The position numbers and the translations under genes were made by a program. Of a stretch of DNA of 64,000 nt, positions 42,991-52,217 are shown in pieces. The notes under the pieces were generated by a model, which saw only the letters and a program-made list of their open reading frames with translations, searched no databases and had not been told where the DNA came from. Each line of letters begins with the position of its first letter. Positions within the stretch are counted from its first letter, which is position 1. This stretch comes from Ascoidea asiatica (Eukaryota; Ascomycota; Saccharomycetes; Ascoideales; Ascoideaceae): contig BCKQ01000003.1 in the NCBI GenBank assembly GCA_001600695.1, positions 1,959,934-2,023,933 on the forward strand. Reading direction: 5' to 3'.

Positions 42991-45786
42991 CTATATTATG
43001 CTATGATTACATTCTTCTGTTATTCTATCATTCAATTTCTGAATTGATTTTTGAGCATGAATAACTAAATCTTCATGATTGAAGAGAACTCCAATTTGAT
43101 ATTGTAAATTGAAATTATTTATCATTTCATCTAAACAATTACTTTTTCTATAATTTTTCATTGAAATCTCTAAGTATTTTAAAACTTTATTAAATAATTC
43201 ATGATTATGTTCTGTTTTAACTTGCTTATTTGATTTATTTTTTTCAATTTCAAATTTTAAAATTTGATATATTGATAATGCTAATAAATAATAAGCTTTA
43301 GCTATAATTTCAATATTATTTACTTCAAATATTTGAGGCATTGATTTATCTAAAATTTCTAAAACTTCTTTATTTTTATTTGAAACATATCTTGAATTTT
43401 CTTCAGTATTTTCTATATTATAATTCATTTGTTTATTATTTGCAACTTGTAATAAAATTTCACATAATATTAAAATACCTTCATTAACTAATGTTATTAA
43501 TGAAGATTCTTTTGCTAATTTTATGCTTCTAATTATCATTGAGATTCCTCTAATATAACCTGAATTACATTCATTTGAAATTTTACAATATAATAATGAG
43601 AATTTTATATACCAATAATGATCGTAATAAATTTGATTAAATTTAATTTGTGAATAACATAAATTTATTGCATTATTTATATTACCACTTTTAAATTCAA
43701 TTAAAACCTCTAAATATTTCACTTCAATTTTTAAATCTAAATCACTTAAAACTTGATTATTACCAATTAGTTTATTTAATAAAATTCTACTAAATCTAAT
43801 TCTAGATCTATTAATAGATTGTTTAATTAATAAAATGATTTTTTTACTTTCCCAAATTTTCAATAATGATAAATCTTTTGATAAAATTTTTTTATTTTTA
43901 CCATAATTATCTAATAATTTGAAAGCATTTTCAATATTACCATTATAATATTCTAAATATGATTTTCTAATTAAAATTAAAGTTTCATCCAAAATATTAG
44001 TATTATTTTCATTATCATTATTATTACAATCAAGGGAAATATCTAAATATAATTCTGCAAGACTTTCAATTCCAACTCTATTCCATAAAGAACTTTGAAG
44101 TTGATTATGTCTTATAAAAGATGATTTATTATCAATAATTGAAACAAAGCTTGATTTCATTAAAGTTTCAATAATAATTTTAAGTGGTTTACCATCTAAA
44201 GTTAATTGTAAAGCTTCTAATTGATAAGACATTGCATTTAGTGTTAAATTTTCTAATTCATTTGTTTTTAATTTTAAAAATTGAAGTAATTGTTCATTTG
44301 TACTAAAAAATTCATGTTTTAAAGTTGGTTTATGTTTTAAAAAATTAAATAACCAACTTAATAAATAATTTAAACATTCATTATCTTTATTTTCTCTTGC
44401 AACAGAAATTGCTTCATTTATAGCTTTTAAAGCTTCATCATCACAACCAAAATTAGCTTCTAAAGTTGCTAAACTTAATAAAGCATATTGATATATAACA
44501 TTTTGTCTATTTGACATAATATAATCAAAATATCTATGTAAATAATCATAACAATTTTCATAATCATCATTTTTTAAACATTCTAAATATTTCACATAAT
44601 AAATTGAAGGTAAAGAACCATTTTGATTAAAAGTTGCCATAAGAGATAAAATTTTTTCAAGTTTTTTTGGTATTGGAGAACCAAAAGTCTCTAATAATTG
44701 AATTTGTTTTTCTAAAAGTTTTGATAAATCAAAATTTGATAAAATTAATAAATTTTGAGGATCTAAAGAAGTATTAATATTTAAATTTAAAGTATTAGTA
44801 ATTGAATTTAAAAAATTTAAATCAATTTTATTTAAATCATTAAAATTATTATTAAAAGATGTAAATTTAACTTCAAATGGAAATTCTTCAAAATTTTTAA
44901 CTTTTGAAATATTTTTTCTTAAAAAAATTGTTTTAAAATTTGATAAAGAATTATTATTATTGTTAATATTATTATTAATGTTATTATTAATATTATTATT
45001 AACATTATTAAAATATTTAAATAATTGTAACATTAAATTATAAGAAGGTTGTCTAAATTGTATAAAACTATTCCAAATTAATAAATATCTATCAAATTCT
45101 AAAATTGTAAAAGAACCACATAAACTTGAAACAAATTTACCTAAATAAGAATTTCTTGTAAATAATTTATAATTATTTTTAATATAATTAAATTTTATTA
45201 AAGTTTGTTTACCATATTTTGGAGATTGAACAATTAAAAATTTAGTTATTGAAATAAAAGAATCAAAAGAATCAAAAGAATTTAAAGACCATAAAAACAT
45301 TAATAAATGTAATTTTGTTTGATTTAAAATTTTTTTAATTTCATTATCATTTATAATTTCTTTTAAATCTTTTAAATAAAAAATAATTGAATCTTGTAAT
45401 TTATTTAATAAATCTATNAAAGATGGATTAACAAAAAATTCAACAGATTCAGTATCAATTTTATTTGAATTTGAATTTGAATTTTTATTTGAAATTTCAT
45501 TTGAAATTTCATTTGATAAATCATTTTTTTGATTGTTGGCGGGAGAAAAAGAATTAGAACTATTTACAGATAAACCATTAATAAATTTAACTAAAGTTGA
45601 TAAAAGAGGAGGATGAATAATTGTTGGAAAAACACCAGAAGAATAAGCAGATACTAAAGCTAATAATACAACTTTCATTGGCGTTAAAGTGGGAGTTAAA
45701 ATTAATCTTGTTGATTGTTGATTGACTATAGGAATATCATTTTTATTAATATTATTATTGTTATCATTATTGAGAAAAGTCGTCAT
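42991..45786 (-). CDS. APC5: Anaphase-promoting complex subunit Apc5
   Basis: Apc5 is a TPR-like scaffold subunit in the platform of the APC/C ubiquitin ligase. The 931-residue frame starts at 45786. The N-terminal helical domain begins LTPTLTPMKVVLLALVSAYSS. The hallmark Apc5 repeat is at about 420-500: NDDYENCYDYLHRYFDYIMSN, YALLSLATLEANFGCDDEALKAI, NEAISVARENKDNECLNYLLSWLF. This matches the human LHRFFDY and SLA-FG-x-A arrangement. Later parts have weak TPR-like helices to the C-terminus. Asn runs sit at residues 7-15 and about 265-285. An undetermined base (N at 45418) makes one residue ambiguous near position 123. S. cerevisiae Apc5 is 685 residues, so this one is long, mostly through inserts. 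Confidence 0.8.
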   Translation of the reverse strand: MTTFLNNDNNNNINKNDIPIVNQQSTRLILTPTLTPMKVVLLALVSAYSSGVFPTIIHPPLLSTLVKFINGLSVNSSNSFSPANNQKNDLSNEISNEISNKNSNSNSNKIDTESVEFFVNPSXIDLLNKLQDSIIFYLKDLKEIINDNEIKKILNQTKLHLLMFLWSLNSFDSFDSFISITKFLIVQSPKYGKQTLIKFNYIKNNYKLFTRNSYLGKFVSSLCGSFTILEFDRYLLIWNSFIQFRQPSYNLMLQLFKYFNNVNNNINNNINNNINNNNNSLSNFKTIFLRKNISKVKNFEEFPFEVKFTSFNNNFNDLNKIDLNFLNSITNTLNLNINTSLDPQNLLILSNFDLSKLLEKQIQLLETFGSPIPKKLEKILSLMATFNQNGSLPSIYYVKYLECLKNDDYENCYDYLHRYFDYIMSNRQNVIYQYALLSLATLEANFGCDDEALKAINEAISVARENKDNECLNYLLSWLFNFLKHKPTLKHEFFSTNEQLLQFLKLKTNELENLTLNAMSYQLEALQLTLDGKPLKIIIETLMKSSFVSIIDNKSSFIRHNQLQSSLWNRVGIESLAELYLDISLDCNNNDNENNTNILDETLILIRKSYLEYYNGNIENAFKLLDNYGKNKKILSKDLSLLKIWESKKIILLIKQSINRSRIRFSRILLNKLIGNNQVLSDLDLKIEVKYLEVLIEFKSGNINNAINLCYSQIKFNQIYYDHYWYIKFSLLYCKISNECNSGYIRGISMIIRSIKLAKESSLITLVNEGILILCEILLQVANNKQMNYNIENTEENSRYVSNKNKEVLEILDKSMPQIFEVNNIEIIAKAYYLLALSIYQILKFEIEKNKSNKQVKTEHNHELFNKVLKYLEISMKNYRKSNCLDEMINNFNLQYQIGVLFNHEDLVIHAQKSIQKLNDRITEECNHSII

Positions 45787-46644
45787 TATAAGAATCGATA
45801 TTCATAATTGAGTATACTCTATATTTTCAGATTATATTGGTTATAATAGATTTATTGAAAAGGAAAAGGGTGATATCTGATTGTGATTGAAATTGAAATT
45901 GAAATAAAAATAAAANTAAAAATATAGTTGTTTTAATGATAATTGAATTGATTTAATAATAATCATAGAATTAATAAACAAAGAAGCTGGACCTTGTTTT
46001 GATTTGTCGGTAAATGGCGCCAGTAGTTACCGCAGCGCACCGAAAGATCAAGCAGATTTCAAACCAGGGCCAGTTGATGATTCTTTCTTGTTTCTTACTN
46101 CTTGTATTTCTTTGCTCTTCATCTTTTTACTTCATATATACATTTATATTTATAATGGTATTTACATTAATACATTCATCATCATTAAATGCTTTATCAA
46201 TGAGGTGAGTTTTTTCCAATTCAGTTTCTGCTGTGTCGTTGATTGGCGTTAATCAACTTCTCTTCAGGAGGACAAAGAGGAGCAATCAGTGAAATTACCG
46301 CTTTGAGAAGTCGGTGTTCCGGTAGTCCAGCCTTCTGGTCAGGTGTTGTGTGGCTAATGGGGCCAGGCAATGAACCCCCGGAAAGTGGGGGTGAAGAAGT
46401 GTGCAAAGCTCGGCTACTGCTTTTTGTTAGCTGATTTAATGAGATGAGCCAGTTTAAACTACTAAGTGACTTTACTGTACTGCAGCAGCATTATCCTTTA
46501 TTTGTTTCGAAATCCCTATTCTTTGAGTTATGTTATATACTATATATTTCATTTGATATGTCTTGAAGTTTTTAAAATAATCAAGGAAACAGGTAAAGAA
46601 TAGTAATAGGTATAAAAAGTAAATAATATTCGTGAATTGTCAAT
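45787..46644. other. Divergent promoter region of APC5 and TUM1
   Basis: This is 858 bases with undetermined bases at 45916 and 46100 and a G+C-richer island at about 45990-46440. A 64-codon plus-strand frame at 46014-46208 starts well (MAPVVTAAHRKIKQISNQGQ) and runs into a hydrophobic stretch. I could not link it to a family and leave it as a possibility. Otherwise regulatory. Confidence 0.5.
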
Positions 46645-47550
46645 ATGCTTAGTAGTGGTGTTAAAATAATTTCTCCTCAAGCTTTTACAATTTTGAAAAG
46701 TGCAACTAATTCAAGAGTTATTCCTGTTGATTCAACATGGTATATGCCAAACTTTGATAAAACTGGTTTTGATGATTTTAAAAATGAAAGAATTCCAAAT
46801 TCAGTTTTTTTTGATATTGATGAAGCAAAAGATTTGAATAGTATATATCCTCATATGTTACCAAAAAAACATTTTTTTGATGAATTTGTAAGTAATTTAG
46901 GAATTAAAAATAATGATTGTCTTGTATTTTATGATAAATTAGGTAATTTTTCAAGTTGTAGAGCAGCTTGGACTTTTAATGTTTTTAATCATTCAAATAT
47001 TTTCTTATTAAATAATTATCCTTTATATAAATCTCTGGGTTATAAAATTGAAAAAAATTTTGTAAATTCTCAAACTTATTTACCAAAATCAAATTATATT
47101 TCAAAATCTTTTCAACAAAATAAAATAATTTCTTTTGAACAATTTAAAAAAATTATTATATCTGATAAACGTTATAATTATACAATCTTAGATGCTAGAA
47201 GTTTTGATAGATATTCTGGTCAAAGTCCAGAACCAAGAGTTGGTTTACCTTCTGGTCATGCTCCTTCTGCTATATCTTTACCTTTTAATCAATTTTTAAA
47301 ACCAGAAGATAAAACTTTTATTGATAAAGATACTATTCTAAAAATTTTAAAACATAAAAATATAACTGATGATAAACCAATTATTGTAATGTGTGGAACT
47401 GGTGTCACTGCTTGTATTATAAAATCAGTTTTGGAAATTGCAGATTATGGTTCTAAAGGAATTCAAGTCTATGATGGTAGTTGGACTGAATATGCTCAAA
47501 GAGTTGATCCAACTCTTATAATAACTGGAATAGATACTCCAAATTTATAA
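46645..47550 (+). CDS. TUM1: Tum1, tandem rhodanese sulfurtransferase
   Basis: Tum1 relays persulfide sulfur from Nfs1 to Uba4 for 2-thiolation of tRNA wobble uridine. It is also the mercaptopyruvate sulfurtransferase-type enzyme of yeasts. The 301-residue length matches S. cerevisiae (304). Two rhodanese domains are visible. The inactive first has VIPVDSTWYMPN, RIPNSVFFDIDEAKD, YPHMLPKKHFFDEFVSNLGI and NFSSCRAAWTFNVF. The second has LDARSFDRYSGQSPEPR, LPSGHAPSAISLPFNQFL, and the active-site loop IVMCGTGVTA (Cys about 250) followed by YDGSWTEYAQ. One in-frame CTG codon sits at 47035-47037 (SLGYK context). It is divergent from APC5. Confidence 0.92.
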   Translation: MLSSGVKIISPQAFTILKSATNSRVIPVDSTWYMPNFDKTGFDDFKNERIPNSVFFDIDEAKDLNSIYPHMLPKKHFFDEFVSNLGIKNNDCLVFYDKLGNFSSCRAAWTFNVFNHSNIFLLNNYPLYKSLGYKIEKNFVNSQTYLPKSNYISKSFQQNKIISFEQFKKIIISDKRYNYTILDARSFDRYSGQSPEPRVGLPSGHAPSAISLPFNQFLKPEDKTFIDKDTILKILKHKNITDDKPIIVMCGTGVTACIIKSVLEIADYGSKGIQVYDGSWTEYAQRVDPTLIITGIDTPNL

Positions 47551-47923
47551 ATATAACCTTAATAATAGAAGTAAAGTTAACTTATTTGACTAATATAAAA
47601 GATATCGATAGAATAGTTTTTTTTATATTTTATTACGTAACTGATTATGTAAGGATATAGTTACCTTTGGCTTGGGCCTACCCGCCACCACAACTAAACC
47701 AGCCGGATTTCAAATGCGCCACTCAGTTCTATTTAGGTATCAAAACATGAATATACTATTTAGTAATAGTAAGACTATATTATAGAAAATAATTTAAGAT
47801 GATTTAAATGATTTCAATTAAATTGAATAAATTCAATCATTCAAACAATTCTCTAATTGAATTACAAATTATATATTATTTAATTTATCATCTTAGAGGC
47901 TTTTCAATAAATGAATTTATATT
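47551..47923. other. Intergenic, TUM1 to CLP1
   Basis: This is 373 bases with a small G+C-richer patch near 47665-47720 (GGCCTACCCGCCACC) and A+T-rich flanks. No gene seen. Probable CLP1 promoter. Confidence 0.55.
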
Positions 47924-49348
47924 ATGAATTTATTATTTAATCAAACTCAAAATAAAATTGTACAACTTCCTTTAAATTCTGAATGGAGATTTGAAGTAGG
48001 TTTTGATGAAAAATTAATACTTAAAATAACTGAAGGAACTGCAGAAATAAATGGTACTGAATTTCCAAATGAAATAGATTTTACTTTTATTGGTATAAAG
48101 TCTTCAATTTTTACTTTTACTGGTTGTAAAATTCAATATCATGGTACTTTATCTTCTGAATATATTTCTGATGAAACTTTTATGAATCAATATTTGAATT
48201 TATCTTTTATTTTAGAAAAATTAAGATTTCAAAAAATTTCTCCAAATTTATTAATTATTGGTCCAAAAGATTCTGGAAAATCAACAATTTCAAAAATTTT
48301 ATTAAGTTATTCATTAAAATTAGAAAAATCTCCAATATATGTAAATTTAAATCCAAGTGAAGGTATTTTTTCAACTCCTGGTACTTTAATTGCAACTAAA
48401 ATTAATGATATTTTAGATATAGAAAATGGTTGGGGTCAAAGTATAACTTCTGGTCCCTCAATATTACATTCAAAACAACCAATTGTAAAATATTTTGGTT
48501 TTGATTCAATTAAAGAAAATTTAAAATTTTTTGAATATCAAGTTTCAAGATTAGGAAAAGCTGTTTTATCTAAATTAGAAAATAATTCAAATAATAATAA
48601 TATAAATAATGATTTTTCTGGAATTATAGTCGATACTCCTCCTTTTTCAAACAAATTAAAAGATTTAACAACTAATGACGATATTGATGGTTTAAAAATA
48701 ATTGAAAATATAATTTCGGATTTTGAAATTAATATAATTTTAGTAATAGGAAATGAAAGATTATTTATAGATTTAAAAAAAAAATTATCAAATAAAATTA
48801 ATTTTAATAATAAAAATAAAATTTTTTTTCAAATACTTAAAATAAATAAAAATAATGGTTGTGTAGATAAAACTGATGTTTTTACAAGAGCTTTACAACA
48901 GAAAAGTATTAAAGAATATTTTTATGGTTTTTCAAAAACTATTTTATCTCCATATACAATAACTGTAAATTATCAAGATTTAATAATTTATAAAATTAAA
49001 GATTCAAAAATTTTATTTCAAGAAAAAGAAGAAATGAAATTAAAAGAAGAAGAATTAGCCTTAGAATTAGGTAATAATAAAAATAATATTGAACTTCCAA
49101 CAAAAAATGAAAATAATTTCCTAACAAAAATTGAAATAAATAATGCAAATGTTCAAAATACTATTTTAGCAATTTCTCAAGCTGAATTAAATGATTCAAT
49201 GGATATAATATTAAGATCTTCAGTTATGGGTTTTGTTTATATTTCTTTTGCTGATGATAATAAAAAGCAATTAAGAATGTTATTACCTAGTCAGAGTCGA
49301 TTACCTAGAAACCCATTGATTCTTGGTGAATTTAGATATGTTGAATAA
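47924..49348 (+). CDS. CLP1: Clp1, mRNA cleavage/polyadenylation factor subunit
   Basis: Clp1 is a subunit of cleavage factor IA that bridges Pcf11 to the pre-mRNA 3'-end machinery. The fold is a polynucleotide kinase (inactive in yeast, active in human CLP1). The 474-residue frame shows the N-terminal beta domain (LPLNSEWRFEVGFDEKLILKI), TFTGCKIQYHGTLSSEY, the Walker A GPKDSGKST at residues 113-121, then VNLNPSEGIFSTPGTLIA, the WGQSITSGPS segment, YFGFDSIKEN, and Walker B-like IIVDTPP. The C-terminal domain contains SVMGFVYISFADD and the closing RLPRNPLILGEFRYVE. Length is near that of S. cerevisiae (445), with an Asn tract at about 222-229. No CTG codon is present. Confidence 0.93.
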   Translation: MNLLFNQTQNKIVQLPLNSEWRFEVGFDEKLILKITEGTAEINGTEFPNEIDFTFIGIKSSIFTFTGCKIQYHGTLSSEYISDETFMNQYLNLSFILEKLRFQKISPNLLIIGPKDSGKSTISKILLSYSLKLEKSPIYVNLNPSEGIFSTPGTLIATKINDILDIENGWGQSITSGPSILHSKQPIVKYFGFDSIKENLKFFEYQVSRLGKAVLSKLENNSNNNNINNDFSGIIVDTPPFSNKLKDLTTNDDIDGLKIIENIISDFEINIILVIGNERLFIDLKKKLSNKINFNNKNKIFFQILKINKNNGCVDKTDVFTRALQQKSIKEYFYGFSKTILSPYTITVNYQDLIIYKIKDSKILFQEKEEMKLKEEELALELGNNKNNIELPTKNENNFLTKIEINNANVQNTILAISQAELNDSMDIILRSSVMGFVYISFADDNKKQLRMLLPSQSRLPRNPLILGEFRYVE

Positions 49349-49826
49349 GTGGTTAAAGTGATACTTTTTTTTTACTTTTTTTTTATATATGCACTATACT
49401 GTATATATATTCAATTTCAATTTTATTGAATAGAAATACATTTTATTTTTTCGAATATTAATGATCAGATTTCTTTTTACAGAAAAAAGTGGAAAACAAT
49501 TGTTTATTCATTCAGCACTGAAATCATTTATTCTGAAAAAGAAGCGAGTTAAAACTTTCAATAAATATTTACTATGCAATATTTAAAGCATAATAGTAAG
49601 TACACTACCGCTAGAAGAAAAGAATAATTGAAAATCTCACTTGCTACAATTGTAATTCATACAAGTTCTTAAGCAATTTAATTAATAGTTTCAATAATAA
49701 TATTTGAGAAGTTTTTTAAAAGTAAATGAAAGCAAATAAACTTTTGGCAGTAAATTAAAAAGAAATAACCTATTTAGAAAGAATAAAGATATTTATAAAG
49801 CGAAAGACAATAATGAAAAATCAAAA
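49349..49826. other. Convergent 3' region
   Basis: This is 478 bases of A+T-rich sequence between the CLP1 stop and the stop of the coiled-coil gene. A T-rich tract follows CLP1. No gene seen. Confidence 0.6.
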
Positions 49827-52217
49827 TTAAGTGCTTAAATTATAGACTAATGAATGTGAATCTAAAGAGCTTGAATTTAATGTAGGGCTATCCAGGTGAA
49901 GTGGCTTTGAAGTAGCAAATTTTTCATTGTAAGTATTTGAAAAGGAAGAGGTAATATTATTATCATGAAAGTCGTTCATCATTTCAAATTTATATTTCAA
50001 TTGTAGATTTTCATCTGTTAACCGAAAATTATCTAGTTTAAGTTGTTGGGATTTCTCTTTAAATATTTCCGCGATTTTTTGATATTTTTGAAAATTGGTT
50101 TCTAAATCTTCCACACTTTTCAATGATGATCTGATCTTATTATACTTTTCACTTAATTTGACAAGTTTTTCTAAAACCTGTTTATTGACTTTGATTGAAT
50201 TTTTATATGATTCATTAATCCTGAATATTTCTTGGCAAGCTCTTTTATATTTCGTTTTGAGGTTTGTATTCTTATCCTTAAATGATGAAATCTCATTTTC
50301 TAAAATCTGAGTTGATAATTTAGCACTTTTCTTTGAGCCATCAACTTCTCTATTCAAAAGAATTAAATCATTATTCTGTTTGTTTATTTGATTAGACAAT
50401 TTTGAGTTTTCCTTAATTAGCTTGATGTTTTCATCGATTAATTCGTGATTTCTTGTGGATAAACAAGAATTTTTATCTGTTAAACTGGAATTAGCTTCTG
50501 TCAATCTAGAATTTTTTCTTTTATAATGATCCATTTCATGATGTAAAGTTAAATTATTCATATTTAAATCTGTATTCATTGTTTTCAAAGATAAAACATC
50601 ACTATTATTATTAATTAATTTATTGGATATTTCTTCCTTCTCTTTGATCAATTGAGATATTCTTGAATTTAAAGATTCATTTTGATCATACAATGCTTTA
50701 TTTGAATTTCGAAGATTAGATATCTCAACATTTTTTTGACCTATAGAATCTGTAATTTTACTTGAAATATTATTAATTATTTTATTATCAATATCTTCAG
50801 ATTGACCAGCTTGAGCTTGAGAATAAACAATTGAAGCAGATTCAGAGTCTTCACTTGAATTATATTCATCATAATCATCATTATCTTCTTCTTCACCTTT
50901 TTCATTATCACTATCCATCTGAGCTTCTTTTTCGCCATCTAATTTTATTGGACTTTGTTTTTTAATAGAAAGATCTTTCAATTCAGAAGGTTTACGATTA
51001 ATATCTAAATTTTTTTTAGCAGAATGAATTTCCGAAGCATTTGGTTGTATTTCCTCATGAAAAGCCTGATTTTTTTCTGATTCTTCTTCATTCACTATTT
51101 TTTTAGCATCTAATTTGTTATTATTTTTTTCTTTAGATTCATAATCATTCCTCCTTTCGGTATCTAGTGGAAAATCAGTAGTCTGCTCAGAGTGATCTAC
51201 ATACTGGGTTATTACGGTAGATTTGGACTGCTTTGTGGTTATAGAGCTTGATTGATTAGTTTCATGGATTATATTACTGGAATAATGGTTGCTATTATTT
51301 ATGAAATCAAAAATATCAAATAACTTTTCTTTCAAAAAGTTGATTTTTAGGTTATTATTATATAAAACAAATTGGTTTGAGTTTTGGGTTTTGAACAATA
51401 TATCATTCAATTGATTAACTTGTGATTGCAAAAATTCATTTTGCTTAATTAAGGAATTCAAATCAATAGGAGTATTAGTATAACATGTTGAAGGTGGAGG
51501 TGGTGGGATTTGTTGAATTTGTTGAGACTGTGGAGGAAGGTTATTTGCATATGGATCTGGCATTACAGGTGGCGTATCAATATCTGATATGAAAGACTCC
51601 TGCAGGAGATTCTGTTCTTTACTTGAAATCATCAATGATCCTGAAGATAAAGAAGGTGCAACTTTCTCGTCAATATTTTCGATATCATCGTTATGAAGCA
51701 CCCTATTATTATCATCATCATCGTCTTCGCTATCATCTTCACTATCATCCTCCGAATCAGAGCCAAAATGATTATTGGATATGCCTTTTAAAATATTTTC
51801 AGACTGTTGATTATTATTTTCATTTCTTTCAATTATATGTTGGTTATGATTGGTTTCACTGAAAGCTTTATTACTTTGCAAGTCGGCATCTTGAAAGTTA
51901 TCTATATCTTGATTTTGTTCGTCTATATTATCTCCCTGTATGTGATTGACTGATATTGAGGAAGATTCTGAATTTGACTCTGCAAAAGAATTGAATATAA
52001 ATGAATTGGAATGAGAACGATGAGAAAGAGAAATTGAATGTGCTTTGGGATTTGTATTATATGTATTTGTAACAGAAGCGGAATGTAATGATTGAATTTG
52101 AGAAGCAATTATTGAAACCGAATAGGAATGATTAGATGCTAAGTCATCTAATTTTGATTTCGAAAGACCAGCTCTATTGAAATGAGATCTGTTAGTGAAA
52201 CGAGACAGTTCAGACAT
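49827..52217 (-). CDS. Coiled-coil protein of unknown function
   Basis: I do not recognise this 796-residue protein. The N-terminal 300 residues are Ser/Asn-rich and disordered, with an acidic block of repeated DSEDD units (about 150-165) and a short proline run PPPPPS (about 235-240). A Glu/Asp/Lys-rich stretch follows to about 470. From about 485 to 760 the sequence is a long, nearly continuous coiled coil with Leu/Ile/Asn heptads (for example LRNSNKALYDQNESLNSRI, LTEANSSLTDKNSCLSTRN). The architecture resembles spindle-pole, cell-polarity or cortical scaffold proteins, but no family motif supports a choice. Base composition is a little less extreme than its neighbours. A long upstream region precedes the start. 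Confidence 0.8.
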   Translation of the reverse strand: MSELSRFTNRSHFNRAGLSKSKLDDLASNHSYSVSIIASQIQSLHSASVTNTYNTNPKAHSISLSHRSHSNSFIFNSFAESNSESSSISVNHIQGDNIDEQNQDIDNFQDADLQSNKAFSETNHNQHIIERNENNNQQSENILKGISNNHFGSDSEDDSEDDSEDDDDDNNRVLHNDDIENIDEKVAPSLSSGSLMISSKEQNLLQESFISDIDTPPVMPDPYANNLPPQSQQIQQIPPPPPSTCYTNTPIDLNSLIKQNEFLQSQVNQLNDILFKTQNSNQFVLYNNNLKINFLKEKLFDIFDFINNSNHYSSNIIHETNQSSSITTKQSKSTVITQYVDHSEQTTDFPLDTERRNDYESKEKNNNKLDAKKIVNEEESEKNQAFHEEIQPNASEIHSAKKNLDINRKPSELKDLSIKKQSPIKLDGEKEAQMDSDNEKGEEEDNDDYDEYNSSEDSESASIVYSQAQAGQSEDIDNKIINNISSKITDSIGQKNVEISNLRNSNKALYDQNESLNSRISQLIKEKEEISNKLINNNSDVLSLKTMNTDLNMNNLTLHHEMDHYKRKNSRLTEANSSLTDKNSCLSTRNHELIDENIKLIKENSKLSNQINKQNNDLILLNREVDGSKKSAKLSTQILENEISSFKDKNTNLKTKYKRACQEIFRINESYKNSIKVNKQVLEKLVKLSEKYNKIRSSLKSVEDLETNFQKYQKIAEIFKEKSQQLKLDNFRLTDENLQLKYKFEMMNDFHDNNITSSFSNTYNEKFATSKPLHLDSPTLNSSSLDSHSLVYNLST

